From contig NZ_JANKBZ010000038.1 in assembly GCF_024623785.1 (NCBI RefSeq), positions 50,540-114,539 of the forward strand: a DNA stretch of 64,000 bases, read 5' to 3'. The stretch is from Archangium lipolyticum. Its GTDB lineage: Bacteria > Myxococcota > Myxococcia > Myxococcales > Myxococcaceae. Below are positions 16,637-26,401 of the stretch, piece after piece (the stretch's first letter is position 1; every line of letters begins with the position of its first letter). The notes beneath the pieces are model-generated. The model was not told the DNA's origin, did no database searches, and saw only the letters and a program-made list of their open reading frames with translations. The translations under genes were made by a program, and so were the position numbers.

Positions 16637-17656
16637 ATGGCCGAAGCCACACCGACCTCCCTGGAAGACCTCCCCCTCCCCCCCGCGCTCGCGAGCCTGC
16701 GCCGCTTCCCGATGGACGGCGCGCTGCTGCTCTTCGACCGGGACAGGGGGCTGAACGCGCTGTGCGAGGGGCCGGAGACGGCGCACCTGCGCCAGCGGGC
16801 GCCGAGGGCCATCCAGTTCGGCATCACCAACCGTTGCAACCTGGCGTGCGCCTTCTGTTCACGGGACGTCGAGGCCCGGAGCGCCTGGACGGCGGACGAG
16901 GCCTTCACGGTGCTCGCGGGCCTGGCGGAGGCGGGGGTGCTGGAGGTGGCGTTTGGAGGGGGAGAGCCGTGGGTTTTCCCCCGCTTCGAGGAGCTGGTGT
17001 GCCGGCTGTATGACGAGACGCCGCTGGCGGTGAGCTTCACGACGAACGGGGTGGCGCTCAACGCGCGGAGGCTGGCGGCCATCCGGGGGCGTTACGGGCA
17101 GTGCCGGCTGTCGCTCTACGAGGACAATGACTGGCGGAGGAAGGTGGCGGAGCTGGCGGACGCGGGCGCGCGCTTCGGCGTCAACTACCTGGTGACACCC
17201 GGACGGCTGGATTCCCTGGAGACGGTGGTGCTGGAGCTGGCGTCGCTCGGCTGCCGGGACGTGCTGCTGCTCAGCTACAACGGAGCGGACCGTGCGCTGC
17301 ACCTGTCGCTGGAACAGTCGAGGGAGCTGGCGCGGCGCGTGGGGTTGCTGGGCCGGGCGCTGAAGGGCCGCTGCGAGCTGAAGCTGGACGTCTGCTGGGG
17401 CGAGCGGATGGAGGGAGTGCCGAGGCTGTTCCAGCGCTCGGACTGCGGGGCGGGGCGGGACTACCTGGTGCTCACCAGCGACAAGAAGGTGATGCCGTGC
17501 AGCTTCCACCACGTGGCCCTGCCGGCGGCGGACGCGGAGCAGGTGATGGCGGTGTGGCGCGAGCGTCGGGCGGAGCTGGCGTCTCCCTCGCGGCTGCCGG
17601 GGTGCGCGCGGGTGCCGGGCTACGGACTGAACACGGATGCGGGAGGGGCGTCATGA
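16637..17656 (+). CDS. Radical SAM protein with C-terminal auxiliary-cluster cysteines
   Basis: 339 residues starting MAEATPTSLEDLPLP. The radical SAM CX3CX2C motif is CNLACAFC (Cys67, 71, 74), followed by the SAM-binding FGGGEP (106-111) and SFTTNG (133-138). After the partial barrel, four more cysteines (253, 270, 288, 323; including MPCSFHH) have the spacing of a SPASM/twitch-like auxiliary Fe-S cluster, which is typical of peptide- or protein-modifying enzymes (AdoMet radical chemistry, cytosolic). The stop overlaps the next start by four bases (ATGA), so the partner protein is translationally coupled and may be substrate or helper. The actual reaction is unknown. Confidence 0.85.
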   Translation: MAEATPTSLEDLPLPPALASLRRFPMDGALLLFDRDRGLNALCEGPETAHLRQRAPRAIQFGITNRCNLACAFCSRDVEARSAWTADEAFTVLAGLAEAGVLEVAFGGGEPWVFPRFEELVCRLYDETPLAVSFTTNGVALNARRLAAIRGRYGQCRLSLYEDNDWRRKVAELADAGARFGVNYLVTPGRLDSLETVVLELASLGCRDVLLLSYNGADRALHLSLEQSRELARRVGLLGRALKGRCELKLDVCWGERMEGVPRLFQRSDCGAGRDYLVLTSDKKVMPCSFHHVALPAADAEQVMAVWRERRAELASPSRLPGCARVPGYGLNTDAGGAS

Positions 17657-18645
17657 AGATCCATCTCTGGAATGCCTTCGCGAGCAACAACAGTGGCAGC
17701 TACACCATCGTGGGCCGGTTCGAGAGCGAGGAGCTCGCCACCCGGGTGGCCGCCGAGCTGGATGAGGTGCTCACCGCGCACGACACGTGGCTGTCGGCGA
17801 CGGAGAGCCGGTGGCAGGAGCAGACGAAGGAGCCCTCTCCGCTGGAGAAGTTCATCAAGGAGAACGGGCTCACGTGGAGGGAGGGAACGGGGCTGATGGA
17901 TGACTGGCCGGACGGGTACGGCGGCGAGGACCCCGACCGGCCCCACGCGCGGGCCATCGGGCACCAGGTCTTCGTCCACCAGCGGTTCACCATCACGATG
18001 CCCCGCGCCTTCGGCGAGTTCATCTACGCGCGCGGCGGAAGGGTGGAGACGGAGCTGGACCACGCGCACCACACGGTGGTGGGCGTCTTCGAGCTGTGGA
18101 GCCAGGAGTTGCACAAGCAGCCGGAGAAGAAGGAAGCGGCGGTGGCGGCCATCGTGGAGGAGCTGTACGCGGACGACGGGCCGCTGGTGACGGGGGCGGA
18201 TCCGCAGGTCCTCCCCGCGTGGAAGACCACGCGAGGCCGCCACTTCGGACCCCATCTGCGGCTCGGCGCGGCGTTCGGGGATCTCCTCGAGGGTTTCACC
18301 GCCGTGGAGCGGATCGCCCGGCGGCACGGAATGGACTCCATCGAGGTGAAGGTGTTCGAGTCCTGGCCCGACTCCGACCCGCTCGCCTTCCTCCGGCCCT
18401 GTGACCCACCGCTGAAGCGCGAGATGTTCGACCTGTGGCTGTTGAGCCTGGGGGAGAAGCCGGAGAAGGTGAAGGAGCAGCTCTGGCAGCACCGGACGCT
18501 GACGTATGACGAGGCGTGTGAGCTACAGGGGGCACGGCCCGTGGTGGTGCGGCGGAGGCTGACCCCGGCGCAGGCCGAGGAGCTCGCTCAGGGCTTCCAG
18601 GAGGCGGGGGCGAGCGTGGAGGTCCGGCCCGCCACCGGGGACTGA
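17653..18645 (+). CDS. Hypothetical partner of the radical SAM protein, with L7/L12-like C-terminus
   Basis: 330 residues starting MKIHLWNAFASNNSGSYTIV. No signal peptide or membrane helix. The N-terminal part has a ferredoxin-like feel (YTIVGRFESEELATRVAAEL). The last 45 residues (EACELQGARPVVVRRRLTPA, then QAEELAQGFQEAGASVEVRP) closely follow the pattern of the ribosomal L7/L12 C-terminal domain, whose end reads roughly as KEEAEELKKQLEEAGAEVEL. Coupled by ATGA overlap to the radical SAM gene. The L12-like tail could be a docking module; no function is established. I do not recognise the N-terminal 250 residues. Confidence 0.7.
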   Translation: MKIHLWNAFASNNSGSYTIVGRFESEELATRVAAELDEVLTAHDTWLSATESRWQEQTKEPSPLEKFIKENGLTWREGTGLMDDWPDGYGGEDPDRPHARAIGHQVFVHQRFTITMPRAFGEFIYARGGRVETELDHAHHTVVGVFELWSQELHKQPEKKEAAVAAIVEELYADDGPLVTGADPQVLPAWKTTRGRHFGPHLRLGAAFGDLLEGFTAVERIARRHGMDSIEVKVFESWPDSDPLAFLRPCDPPLKREMFDLWLLSLGEKPEKVKEQLWQHRTLTYDEACELQGARPVVVRRRLTPAQAEELAQGFQEAGASVEVRPATGD

Positions 18646-18829
18646 ACCCGGTAGCGAAGGGGCCGGCATGTCCGGTCCCGACGGCCGCTGTGTTCACGAC
18701 CCGGACATCCTCGCGTCGGGCAGGTGTCAGAGGCGCTGGGAGCGAAAAAGGACGAGTCGAAAGAATGTTTGAATGAATGGCGCCGCGGTGCGTCCGAAGC
18801 GATGCCATCGCATTCCCAGGAGACATTCC

Positions 18830-19768
18830 GTGCCGGTTTCCAGACAGATGCTGTGCGCCGCCCTGGTGGCTGGATGCATCTTCGGCACCACGTCGGCGGA
18901 GGCCCGCTTCGGCAAGAGCCGGGGAAGCTCCTCCTCCAATTCCAGCTCCCGCTCCTCGTCGAGCGACTCCAGCTCCTCCAGCGATTCCTCCTCATCGGGG
19001 ACGTACCGCTCTCACGGGAGCAACGGTAACGGCTCGGGCCCGCGGGTCCATGACGCCTCGCCGGTGGGTTGGGAGTCGGATGGCGGCGCCTCACCGGGCT
19101 ACGGAGGAGGAAACAGGCCCCCGCGAGGTCCGAGACGCGCCTACCTTCGCCCCACCCGGTACACCTCCTACGGGTTCTTCGGCGCGCACTATCACCCGTA
19201 CAGCCCGAGGCCGGGCTGGGGGCGGGAGCGGCACGAGGAGCGGGACTCCGGGCTGCTGGTGAGGATGGGAGTGGAGGGGTACGCGGTGAAGGACGGCGGG
19301 GCGCTGGGGGGGAACCTGGGCATCGAGGGAAGGCGTTGGGGCGTCTCCACGCGGCTGACGGCGTTGTCATTGGAAGCGGAAGACGGCTCGGGGGACAGGG
19401 ACCGCATCCAGCTCGGGGAGGCGCACCTGACGTTCGCGCCGGTGGCGAGCAAGCGCGGGCGGCTGCGGCTGGAGGCGGGCGTGGCGGCGGCGAGGGCGCC
19501 GGACATCACCTTCATCGGCCCGAGCGTGGCCCTGTCCTTCGAGCGGTGCCTGTTCGGGCCGTTGGACGTGGAGGGCCGGCTGCAATGGGTGCCGGTGCCG
19601 CACCTGCAACTGGATGGACAGGCGGCGCTGGCGCTGCACCTGGGCGTGCTGACGCTGCGGGGTGGCTGGCGCGGGCTGCTGCTGAACGACCGGGGCTACG
19701 TCGAGGACGGCGTGGAGCACCAGGACGTGATGGGAGGCCCGTTCGCGGGCATCGGCTTCAACTTCTGA
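18830..19768 (+). CDS. Secreted protein with Ser-rich linker and probable beta-barrel domain
   Basis: 312 residues from the GTG at 18830, chosen because GGAG lies eight bases upstream and the signal peptide then starts directly (VPVSRQMLCAALVAGCIFG, cleavage after SAEA). A serine-rich stretch (about 32-57) follows, then a Gly/Pro/Tyr-rich region with YTSYGFFGAHYHPYSP. From about residue 150 there are alternating hydrophobic/polar strands ending GPFAGIGFNF, with the terminal Phe typical of outer-membrane barrels. No named family. An upstream ATG at 18773 would add residues that do not look like a signal. Confidence 0.72.
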   Translation: MPVSRQMLCAALVAGCIFGTTSAEARFGKSRGSSSSNSSSRSSSSDSSSSSDSSSSGTYRSHGSNGNGSGPRVHDASPVGWESDGGASPGYGGGNRPPRGPRRAYLRPTRYTSYGFFGAHYHPYSPRPGWGRERHEERDSGLLVRMGVEGYAVKDGGALGGNLGIEGRRWGVSTRLTALSLEAEDGSGDRDRIQLGEAHLTFAPVASKRGRLRLEAGVAAARAPDITFIGPSVALSFERCLFGPLDVEGRLQWVPVPHLQLDGQAALALHLGVLTLRGGWRGLLLNDRGYVEDGVEHQDVMGGPFAGIGFNF

Positions 19769-19875
19769 GGAGGGAGCCTGTCGGACAGGCCCCCCTTCCA
19801 GGGGAGCGGCCGCGGAGACGGGCGGTGCCTGCTCCCGGAGCGGGGGCTTTCGGGGTATGTGGGGGGGCACCAACC

Positions 19876-20829
19876 ATGACCGCCCGCCCCTGCCGCCCCC
19901 TGCCCGCCGATGGCCGTTTCCTGCAGTCGATTGGCCCCACGCCCCTGGTGCCCGTGCGCCTGGACGCGGAGGGACCGACCATCTGGTGCAAGCTGGAGTT
20001 CCTCAACCCGAGCGGCTCCACGAAGGACCGCATCGCGCGCTACATGCTGGAGAAGGCGTGGCGGCTGGGCGAGCTGTGCCCGGGGGGTGAGGTGGTGGAG
20101 GCCTCCAGCGGCTCGACGAGCATCGCATTGGCGCTGGCGTCGGCGCAGATGGGGCTGAAGTTCACCGCGGTGATGCCCGAGGGAGTCACGGGCGAGCGCG
20201 TGCTGACCATCCGGGCCTACGGAGGAAACGTGGAGCTGGTGCCGCGCGACACGGGAATCCGAGGCGCCATCGCGCGGGCGGAGGAGATCGCCCGGGAGCG
20301 CAAGGCGTTCGCGCCGCGCCAGTTCGAGAACCCGGACAACGCGGAGGCGCACCGGGTGTGGACGGGGCAGGAGATCCTCTCGCAGGTACCGGGAGGGTTG
20401 GTGCACGCGGTGGTGAGCGGCGTGGGGACGGGAGGCACGGTGGTGGGGCTGTACCAGGCGTTCGCGGAGGCGGGCTGCCCGGTGGCGCCCTTCGTGGCGC
20501 GGCCCATCTCGGGACTGGGCAGCGACATGGAGTGCTGCAGCTTCAGCTCGCGGGTGCCGGGGGTGGTGGACGGCCTGTCGAGGCTGTACCGCGAGGCGGA
20601 TCTGCCGGGGCTGGTGGAGCTGAACATCTCGGACGAGTTGGCGATGAGCACGGCGCGGGCGCTCATCCGGAGAGGCTTCCCGGTGGGGCCCTCGTCGGGG
20701 CTCAACTACGCGGCGGCGGTGGAGGCGGCGAAGAGGCTGGGGCCGGGCGCGCAGGTGGTGACACTGTTCCCGGACCGGATGGAGCGCTACTTCTCCACCG
20801 AGCTCATCCAGCCCAAGGGCTCGGCCTGA
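19876..20829 (+). CDS. PLP-dependent cysteine synthase family protein
   Basis: 317 residues with the fold-type II PLP signature LNPSGSTKDRIARYMLEKA (PLP-Lys50), the SSGSTSIALA substrate loop (about 76-85), VVSGVGTGGTVVGL (phosphate-binding Gly loop) and GPSSGLNYAAA near the C-terminus. These mark the O-acetylserine sulfhydrylase/cystathionine beta-synthase family: beta-replacement on a serine derivative, cytosolic. The terminal FPDRMERYFSTELI is typical of cysteine synthases. It stands alone with no cysE nearby, so it could instead make another beta-substituted alanine. An isoform of CysK/CysM is the best guess. Confidence 0.87.
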   Translation: MTARPCRPLPADGRFLQSIGPTPLVPVRLDAEGPTIWCKLEFLNPSGSTKDRIARYMLEKAWRLGELCPGGEVVEASSGSTSIALALASAQMGLKFTAVMPEGVTGERVLTIRAYGGNVELVPRDTGIRGAIARAEEIARERKAFAPRQFENPDNAEAHRVWTGQEILSQVPGGLVHAVVSGVGTGGTVVGLYQAFAEAGCPVAPFVARPISGLGSDMECCSFSSRVPGVVDGLSRLYREADLPGLVELNISDELAMSTARALIRRGFPVGPSSGLNYAAAVEAAKRLGPGAQVVTLFPDRMERYFSTELIQPKGSA

Positions 20830-20921
20830 GGAGGAGGCTCGTCCAGGATCCAATCCGTGGGCGGATCCTCAACACCTGGGACACGTTGGATGTTGTCCAT
20901 CTGAATCCCAGGAGCCCACCG

Positions 20922-22262
20922 ATGCGTCGATTGACTCCCCTGGCCGTCCTGCTGCTCACCGCCTGCGGAGAGAAGCCTCCGGCACCCGGAAACGAGCTTC
21001 CCACGGAGGGCACCACTTCCCGCATCCAGGGAAGCCTGACGGTGCGCACGCACTACGCCGACCGTCCGGATTGGCGCGAACGCTACCCGAGCGTGTACGT
21101 GCTGCTCGGAGACGGAAGCCGCTTCCGGCAGGCGTTGGATGACCAGGGCACGGCCCGGTTCCAGGACCCCGCGCTGGTGGGGGCCCAGGACATCACGGTC
21201 GTGGAGGAGCAGAAGGGCGGGGCCATGATGGTCTACACCCTGCTCGCGATGGACGACCCGGAGCCGGAGCTCCCCTTTGGCCCCGGCCCGGTGTCCGAGG
21301 AGACGGTCAGGACGAAGCAGGCCACCCTCAGCGGCAATGTGACGGGCGCGACCGGAACGGGCCCGGTGAGCACCCTCGTGGTGGGCGAGGGATTCCACGG
21401 TCAGGCGCCCTGGAACAGCCCGCCTCCTGGCACCTTCAGCTTCGAGGTCTGGGGGAGTGAACCCGGCCGCGTGTCGCTCTTCGCCTCCGAGTCCACGCCC
21501 GATGAAAGCAGGGTCCTGCGCGTCGGCATGAAGAGGGACATCGCGGTGGGGGGTGGGCAGCCCGTCACCGGCCAGGAGGTCGTGCTCGACCATGCCGTGG
21601 ACCAGACGCTCGGCGTGACGGTGGAAGGCCTGGCGCCTCATGGAACCCGGGCGAATGCGTGGCTCCTCTACTCCGAGGGTTCTCGAGAGCTCTTCAGCAC
21701 GTATGCCCAGGGAACGCCGCCCTTGTCGCTGCCGGCGATCGCGCGGACGGCGCCATTCGACACCACGCGGATGAACGTCGGCGTCGGAGCGGGCGATGAA
21801 GATGATCTGCCGCTGGGAAGCACGAGCACCCAAGTGCGCGTGGGAGAGACCCCACCCGTGAACATCAAGCTGCTCGCGCCACTGAACCTCGCGTCGCCAG
21901 CGCTGGGAACGAGGACGTCGCCGGGAACGGCGCCACGAGGAAGCCTCGTCTTCCGTTGGAGCGCTGACCCCACGGCGCGCTTCGTGAAGCTGGCGTTCAT
22001 GCCGCTGTCGGGGAGCACGAGCAGACCGCTCTACTGGAACGTGCTGGCGCCAGCCTCGGTCACCACCTTCACACCCTTCCCATTGCCGGCGGAGGCGGCA
22101 CCCCAGAGCACACTCGAAGCGGGCCTGTACGCCATGGAAGCGCAGTCGCTCGACTACGGGGAGGGCGCTGGGGTGCCGGACTACATCTACAACTCAGTCA
22201 ACCCGGACCCGCTCCGGGAGCAGAGGAAGACCGAGGTTCAAGGCTACGTGATGTTGCAGTAA
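20922..22262 (+). CDS. Lipoprotein of unknown function
   Basis: 446 residues from the ATG at 20922 with AGGAG eight bases upstream. MRRLTPLAVLLLTACGEK carries a clear lipobox (LLTAC, Cys15). The mature part has repeated beta-sandwich-like segments (TRIQG/LTVRTHYADRPDWRER, SGNVTGATGTGPVSTLVVGE, GQEVVLDHAVDQTLGVTVEG), suggesting carboxypeptidase-regulatory or fibronectin-like modules on the cell surface. No catalytic motif is seen. The gene ends just before a conserved hairpin repeat at 22271, shared with the convergent DUF839 gene. Confidence 0.75.
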   Translation: MRRLTPLAVLLLTACGEKPPAPGNELPTEGTTSRIQGSLTVRTHYADRPDWRERYPSVYVLLGDGSRFRQALDDQGTARFQDPALVGAQDITVVEEQKGGAMMVYTLLAMDDPEPELPFGPGPVSEETVRTKQATLSGNVTGATGTGPVSTLVVGEGFHGQAPWNSPPPGTFSFEVWGSEPGRVSLFASESTPDESRVLRVGMKRDIAVGGGQPVTGQEVVLDHAVDQTLGVTVEGLAPHGTRANAWLLYSEGSRELFSTYAQGTPPLSLPAIARTAPFDTTRMNVGVGAGDEDDLPLGSTSTQVRVGETPPVNIKLLAPLNLASPALGTRTSPGTAPRGSLVFRWSADPTARFVKLAFMPLSGSTSRPLYWNVLAPASVTTFTPFPLPAEAAPQSTLEAGLYAMEAQSLDYGEGAGVPDYIYNSVNPDPLREQRKTEVQGYVMLQ

Positions 22263-22270
22263 CCAGAGTC

Positions 22271-22309
22271 AAAACCCCTCTCCCTCTGGGAGAGGGACGG
22301 GGTGAGGGT
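22271..22309. repeat. Dispersed hairpin repeat, copy A (probable bidirectional terminator)
   Basis: The core ccctctccc-tct-gggagaggg (22276-22296) forms a 9-base stem with a 3-base loop, followed by acggggtgagggt. The same element recurs at 23639-23676 and, inverted and slightly diverged, at 39671-39714. It lies between convergent genes ending at 22262 and 22348. Confidence 0.8.
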
Positions 22310-22347
22310 CTATCACCCCCGGGTTGAACCCGCGTCCCCACGAGAGA

Positions 22348-23514
22348 CTACGTGCGGAACGGCCCGGTCACCTCGAAGGTAATCCCGCCACTGCTGCTGC
22401 CACTGGTCCCGCGCTGGGAGCTGAAATACAGGCGCTTGCCATCGGGGCTGAAGGCGGGGCCGGTGATCTCGGAGCTGCCGTGGCCCACGAGTTGGATGAA
22501 GGGGGCCACGACGCGGTTGGGGGTGATGATGCAGATCTGCAGGTCGCCGCCGTCCTCGGCGACGAAGAGGTCGCCGGAGGGAGAGACGGTGACGTTGTCG
22601 ACGCCGGTGAGGGGCGAGTTCGGGAAGAGGTTGTCGTCGTAGATGATTTCGAGGCGGGAGGAGGCCACGGTGTAGGCCCAGACGCGGTTGTCGCCCTTGG
22701 TGGTGAAGTAGACGACGCCGCGGTCGTACCAGCAGCCCTCGCCGCCGTTGAAGACGGTGGTTTGAGAGGCATTGGACTGCTGGGAGGCGGGCTTGGAGGA
22801 GGAGACGGGGACCCAGGAGACGGAGGCACCGGTCAGGGGGTCACCGGAGACGCGGGCGGCCTCGAGGGTGCCGGAATCGAGAGAGGGATAGGAGGAGGGG
22901 GTGAAGCGGTAGAAGCGGCCGCTGGTGGTGTCCTCGGTGAGGTAGAGGCGGTAGTCGTCGGAGTCGACGGCGACGGCCTCGTGGGAGAAGGTGCCGAGGG
23001 CGGGGCGGACGACGCCCTGGGAGGACTTCGTGGGATCACATTCCCAGACGCGGCCGCCGGAGTATTCCTCGCAGGAGAGCCAGGTGCCCCAGGGGGTGGG
23101 GCCGCCGGCGCAGTTGGAGGTGGTGTTGGAGAGGATGCGGTAGGCGCCGACGATGGAACCACCGCCGTCGAACTTGAGGGCGGAGACGCCGCCGGTGCCG
23201 AGGCTCTTCTCGGAGTTGGAGACGTAGATCCACCCGCCGCCGGAGACGGGGAAGCAGGCGCCGCCATCTGGGGCGCCGTGCCAGGTGTAGCCGGTGTTGG
23301 CGACCCTGGAGCTGGAGCGGGCGACGATGCGAGAGGAGAAGCCGGCGGGGAGCCGGACGCCGTTGGCATCAGCGGAGCCGGAGATGGCGCCATAGGGGCT
23401 GGAGCCGGGCTGAGCGGGAGCGGAGTAGGCGTTGCGCCAGAAACCGGGCCCGAGGACGAGCGCCCCGCCACCGATGGCGGAGAGGCGCAGGATATCGCGA
23501 CGATTCAAACGCAT
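22348..23514 (-). CDS. Tat-exported DUF839/PhoX-like protein
   Basis: 388 residues from the ATG at 23512-23514 with GGAGGAAACC before it. The N-terminus MRLNRRDILRLSAIGGGALV is a twin-arginine signal, so the folded protein is exported, probably with a bound cofactor or metal. The mature part contains DUF839 (PhoX family) elements: TWHGAPDGGACFPVSGGGWI, GGPTPWGTWLSCEEYS, FSHEAVAVD, and YLTEDTTSGRFYRFTP, with repeated beta-propeller blades later (AEDGGDLQICIITPNRV). PhoX enzymes are calcium/iron-dependent alkaline phosphatases; here phosphatase activity is inferred only from family. Divergent copies without activity exist. Confidence 0.82.
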   Translation of the reverse strand: MRLNRRDILRLSAIGGGALVLGPGFWRNAYSAPAQPGSSPYGAISGSADANGVRLPAGFSSRIVARSSSRVANTGYTWHGAPDGGACFPVSGGGWIYVSNSEKSLGTGGVSALKFDGGGSIVGAYRILSNTTSNCAGGPTPWGTWLSCEEYSGGRVWECDPTKSSQGVVRPALGTFSHEAVAVDSDDYRLYLTEDTTSGRFYRFTPSSYPSLDSGTLEAARVSGDPLTGASVSWVPVSSSKPASQQSNASQTTVFNGGEGCWYDRGVVYFTTKGDNRVWAYTVASSRLEIIYDDNLFPNSPLTGVDNVTVSPSGDLFVAEDGGDLQICIITPNRVVAPFIQLVGHGSSEITGPAFSPDGKRLYFSSQRGTSGSSSGGITFEVTGPFRT

Positions 23515-23638
23515 GGTTTCCTCCGATGGAACGAGAGGAACCACGCTCACACGAGAAGGCCGGAAAGACGGGTCAACTCCCCGTAAGGAATGGCTGACGG
23601 GAACGTCACGAAGACAAACCCAATCCCCCCCCACCACC

Positions 23639-23676
23639 AACCCCTCTCCCTCTGGGAGAGGGACGGGGTGAGGGTA
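23639..23676. repeat. Dispersed hairpin repeat, copy B
   Basis: Essentially identical to copy A: ccctctccc at 23642-23650, loop tct, gggagaggg at 23654-23662, then acggggtgagggt. It lies 14 bases downstream of the acyl-CoA ligase stop and upstream of the DUF839 gene, in the right place to end ligase transcription. Confidence 0.8.
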
Positions 23677-23689
23677 TCCGCGCCGTGCT

Positions 23690-25342
<1,653 letters not shown>

Positions 25343-25508
25343 CGGTGCGTCCCCCTGGGAAGTGCGGGCGGTGATGCTACCGGGTCGGCACGCCGGAGCG
25401 CACTCTCGTGATCAGGCCTTTCACGGCCAGTACATGAAGCTCACAGAATGGCGCATCGAGTCAAAAGGCGAGTGCTCTCGAAGCAGCTCGGAGCACAACC
25501 AGGGTGCC

Positions 25509-25539
25509 TTGACATGGCATTGAGCACCAACGCTAACCT
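25509..25539 (+). promoter_or_regulatory. Candidate sigma70-type promoter
   Basis: A consensus TTGACA at 25509-25514 is followed by candidate -10 hexamers GCTAAC (spacing 17) or TAACCT (spacing 19), about 40 bases before the AT-richer lipoprotein gene. The -35 is perfect, the -10 weak. Confidence 0.4.
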
Positions 25540-25580
25540 ACCTGGACTCGCGCATTGCGCGCTACCGACAAGTGGGTGAA

Positions 25581-26345
25581 ATGAAGCAGCTCTCAAAGCA
25601 AATTCCATGCGCATGCGTGATTCTGGCCATCGCGGGGTGCAGCACAACGCCCAAAGCGGGCCCAAGCGCAGCCGGACAATCAGATACAGCAGCGGAGATG
25701 GAGAGCACTCTCTCGACCATCAAGTCACTGACTGTCTATCCAAGCACTCCCACCGGACCAGGGATTCCGTCAGATAAAGTCTACTCATTCTGCGGCGAGG
25801 TGTCCGATGAGGCCCGAGGCAGTTCCGCCAGATTTACCGTCGCGGGCTGGGCTACGGCGATACCTGCCGCCGCCGCGCTTTTCTATGCAGGGCAAGTGGG
25901 GACCGATCCCACCCACAAAACTTTTGTAAGACGTAACCCGGGAACGCTTCTACTCACATCCAGTGTGATACTGGGGGTGGCTAGCGCCTTCTTCTTCTCT
26001 CGCTCAGACGCAGCAACCACTGCATCCGTGAGAGCGCACAACGCACATACCGCACCGGACGCAAACGATGCATATGCAGAATGCGTCGCCGCCAAATCCT
26101 ATTGGATCGGCTCCCGCACAGAATCCAATGCACTGGTCCGGCAGATGCAGAACAGCGCGGGAAAACAAATTACGCAGGATTCAGGTAGTGAGCTGAGCAA
26201 GAAGCTCATCAAGGACCCCCCACCCAAAGAAGATGAAGCAGCCGCCAATCAGCTCAAGGATGTGCAGCAGAAGCTCCAGGAGCTCACCAAGCGCCTGGAT
26301 GCGCTCTCGGCAACCCCAGAGCGCAGTGCCAAGACAGAGCCGTAG
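25581..26345 (+). CDS. Lipoprotein with two hydrophobic segments, AT-richer than its surroundings
   Basis: 254 residues from the ATG at 25581 (a GTG at 25572 is an alternative). MKQLSKQIPCACVILAIAGC is a lipoprotein signal with lipobox AIAGC. Two further hydrophobic stretches follow (VAGWATAIPAAAALFYAGQV; LLLTSSVILGVASAFFFSR), then a polar domain and a C-terminal coiled coil (QLKDVQQKLQELTKRLDAL). Codon choice is much less GC-biased at third positions than in neighbouring genes, with frequent codons ending in A or T, suggesting recent acquisition. No family recognised. Confidence 0.7.
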   Translation: MKQLSKQIPCACVILAIAGCSTTPKAGPSAAGQSDTAAEMESTLSTIKSLTVYPSTPTGPGIPSDKVYSFCGEVSDEARGSSARFTVAGWATAIPAAAALFYAGQVGTDPTHKTFVRRNPGTLLLTSSVILGVASAFFFSRSDAATTASVRAHNAHTAPDANDAYAECVAAKSYWIGSRTESNALVRQMQNSAGKQITQDSGSELSKKLIKDPPPKEDEAAANQLKDVQQKLQELTKRLDALSATPERSAKTEP

Positions 26346-26401
26346 CGAGCGCACACGAAAAGAGAGGGCATGCAGCCGGCGGAGCTGATGCCCTGCTCAC
26401 C

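Noticed and set aside
22324..23586. Plus-strand Gly/Asp/Val-rich frame of 420 codons
   Set aside because: Looks like a glycine-rich protein, but it is a shadow of the Tat-exported DUF839 gene on the minus strand, which has a signal, ribosome site and family motifs.
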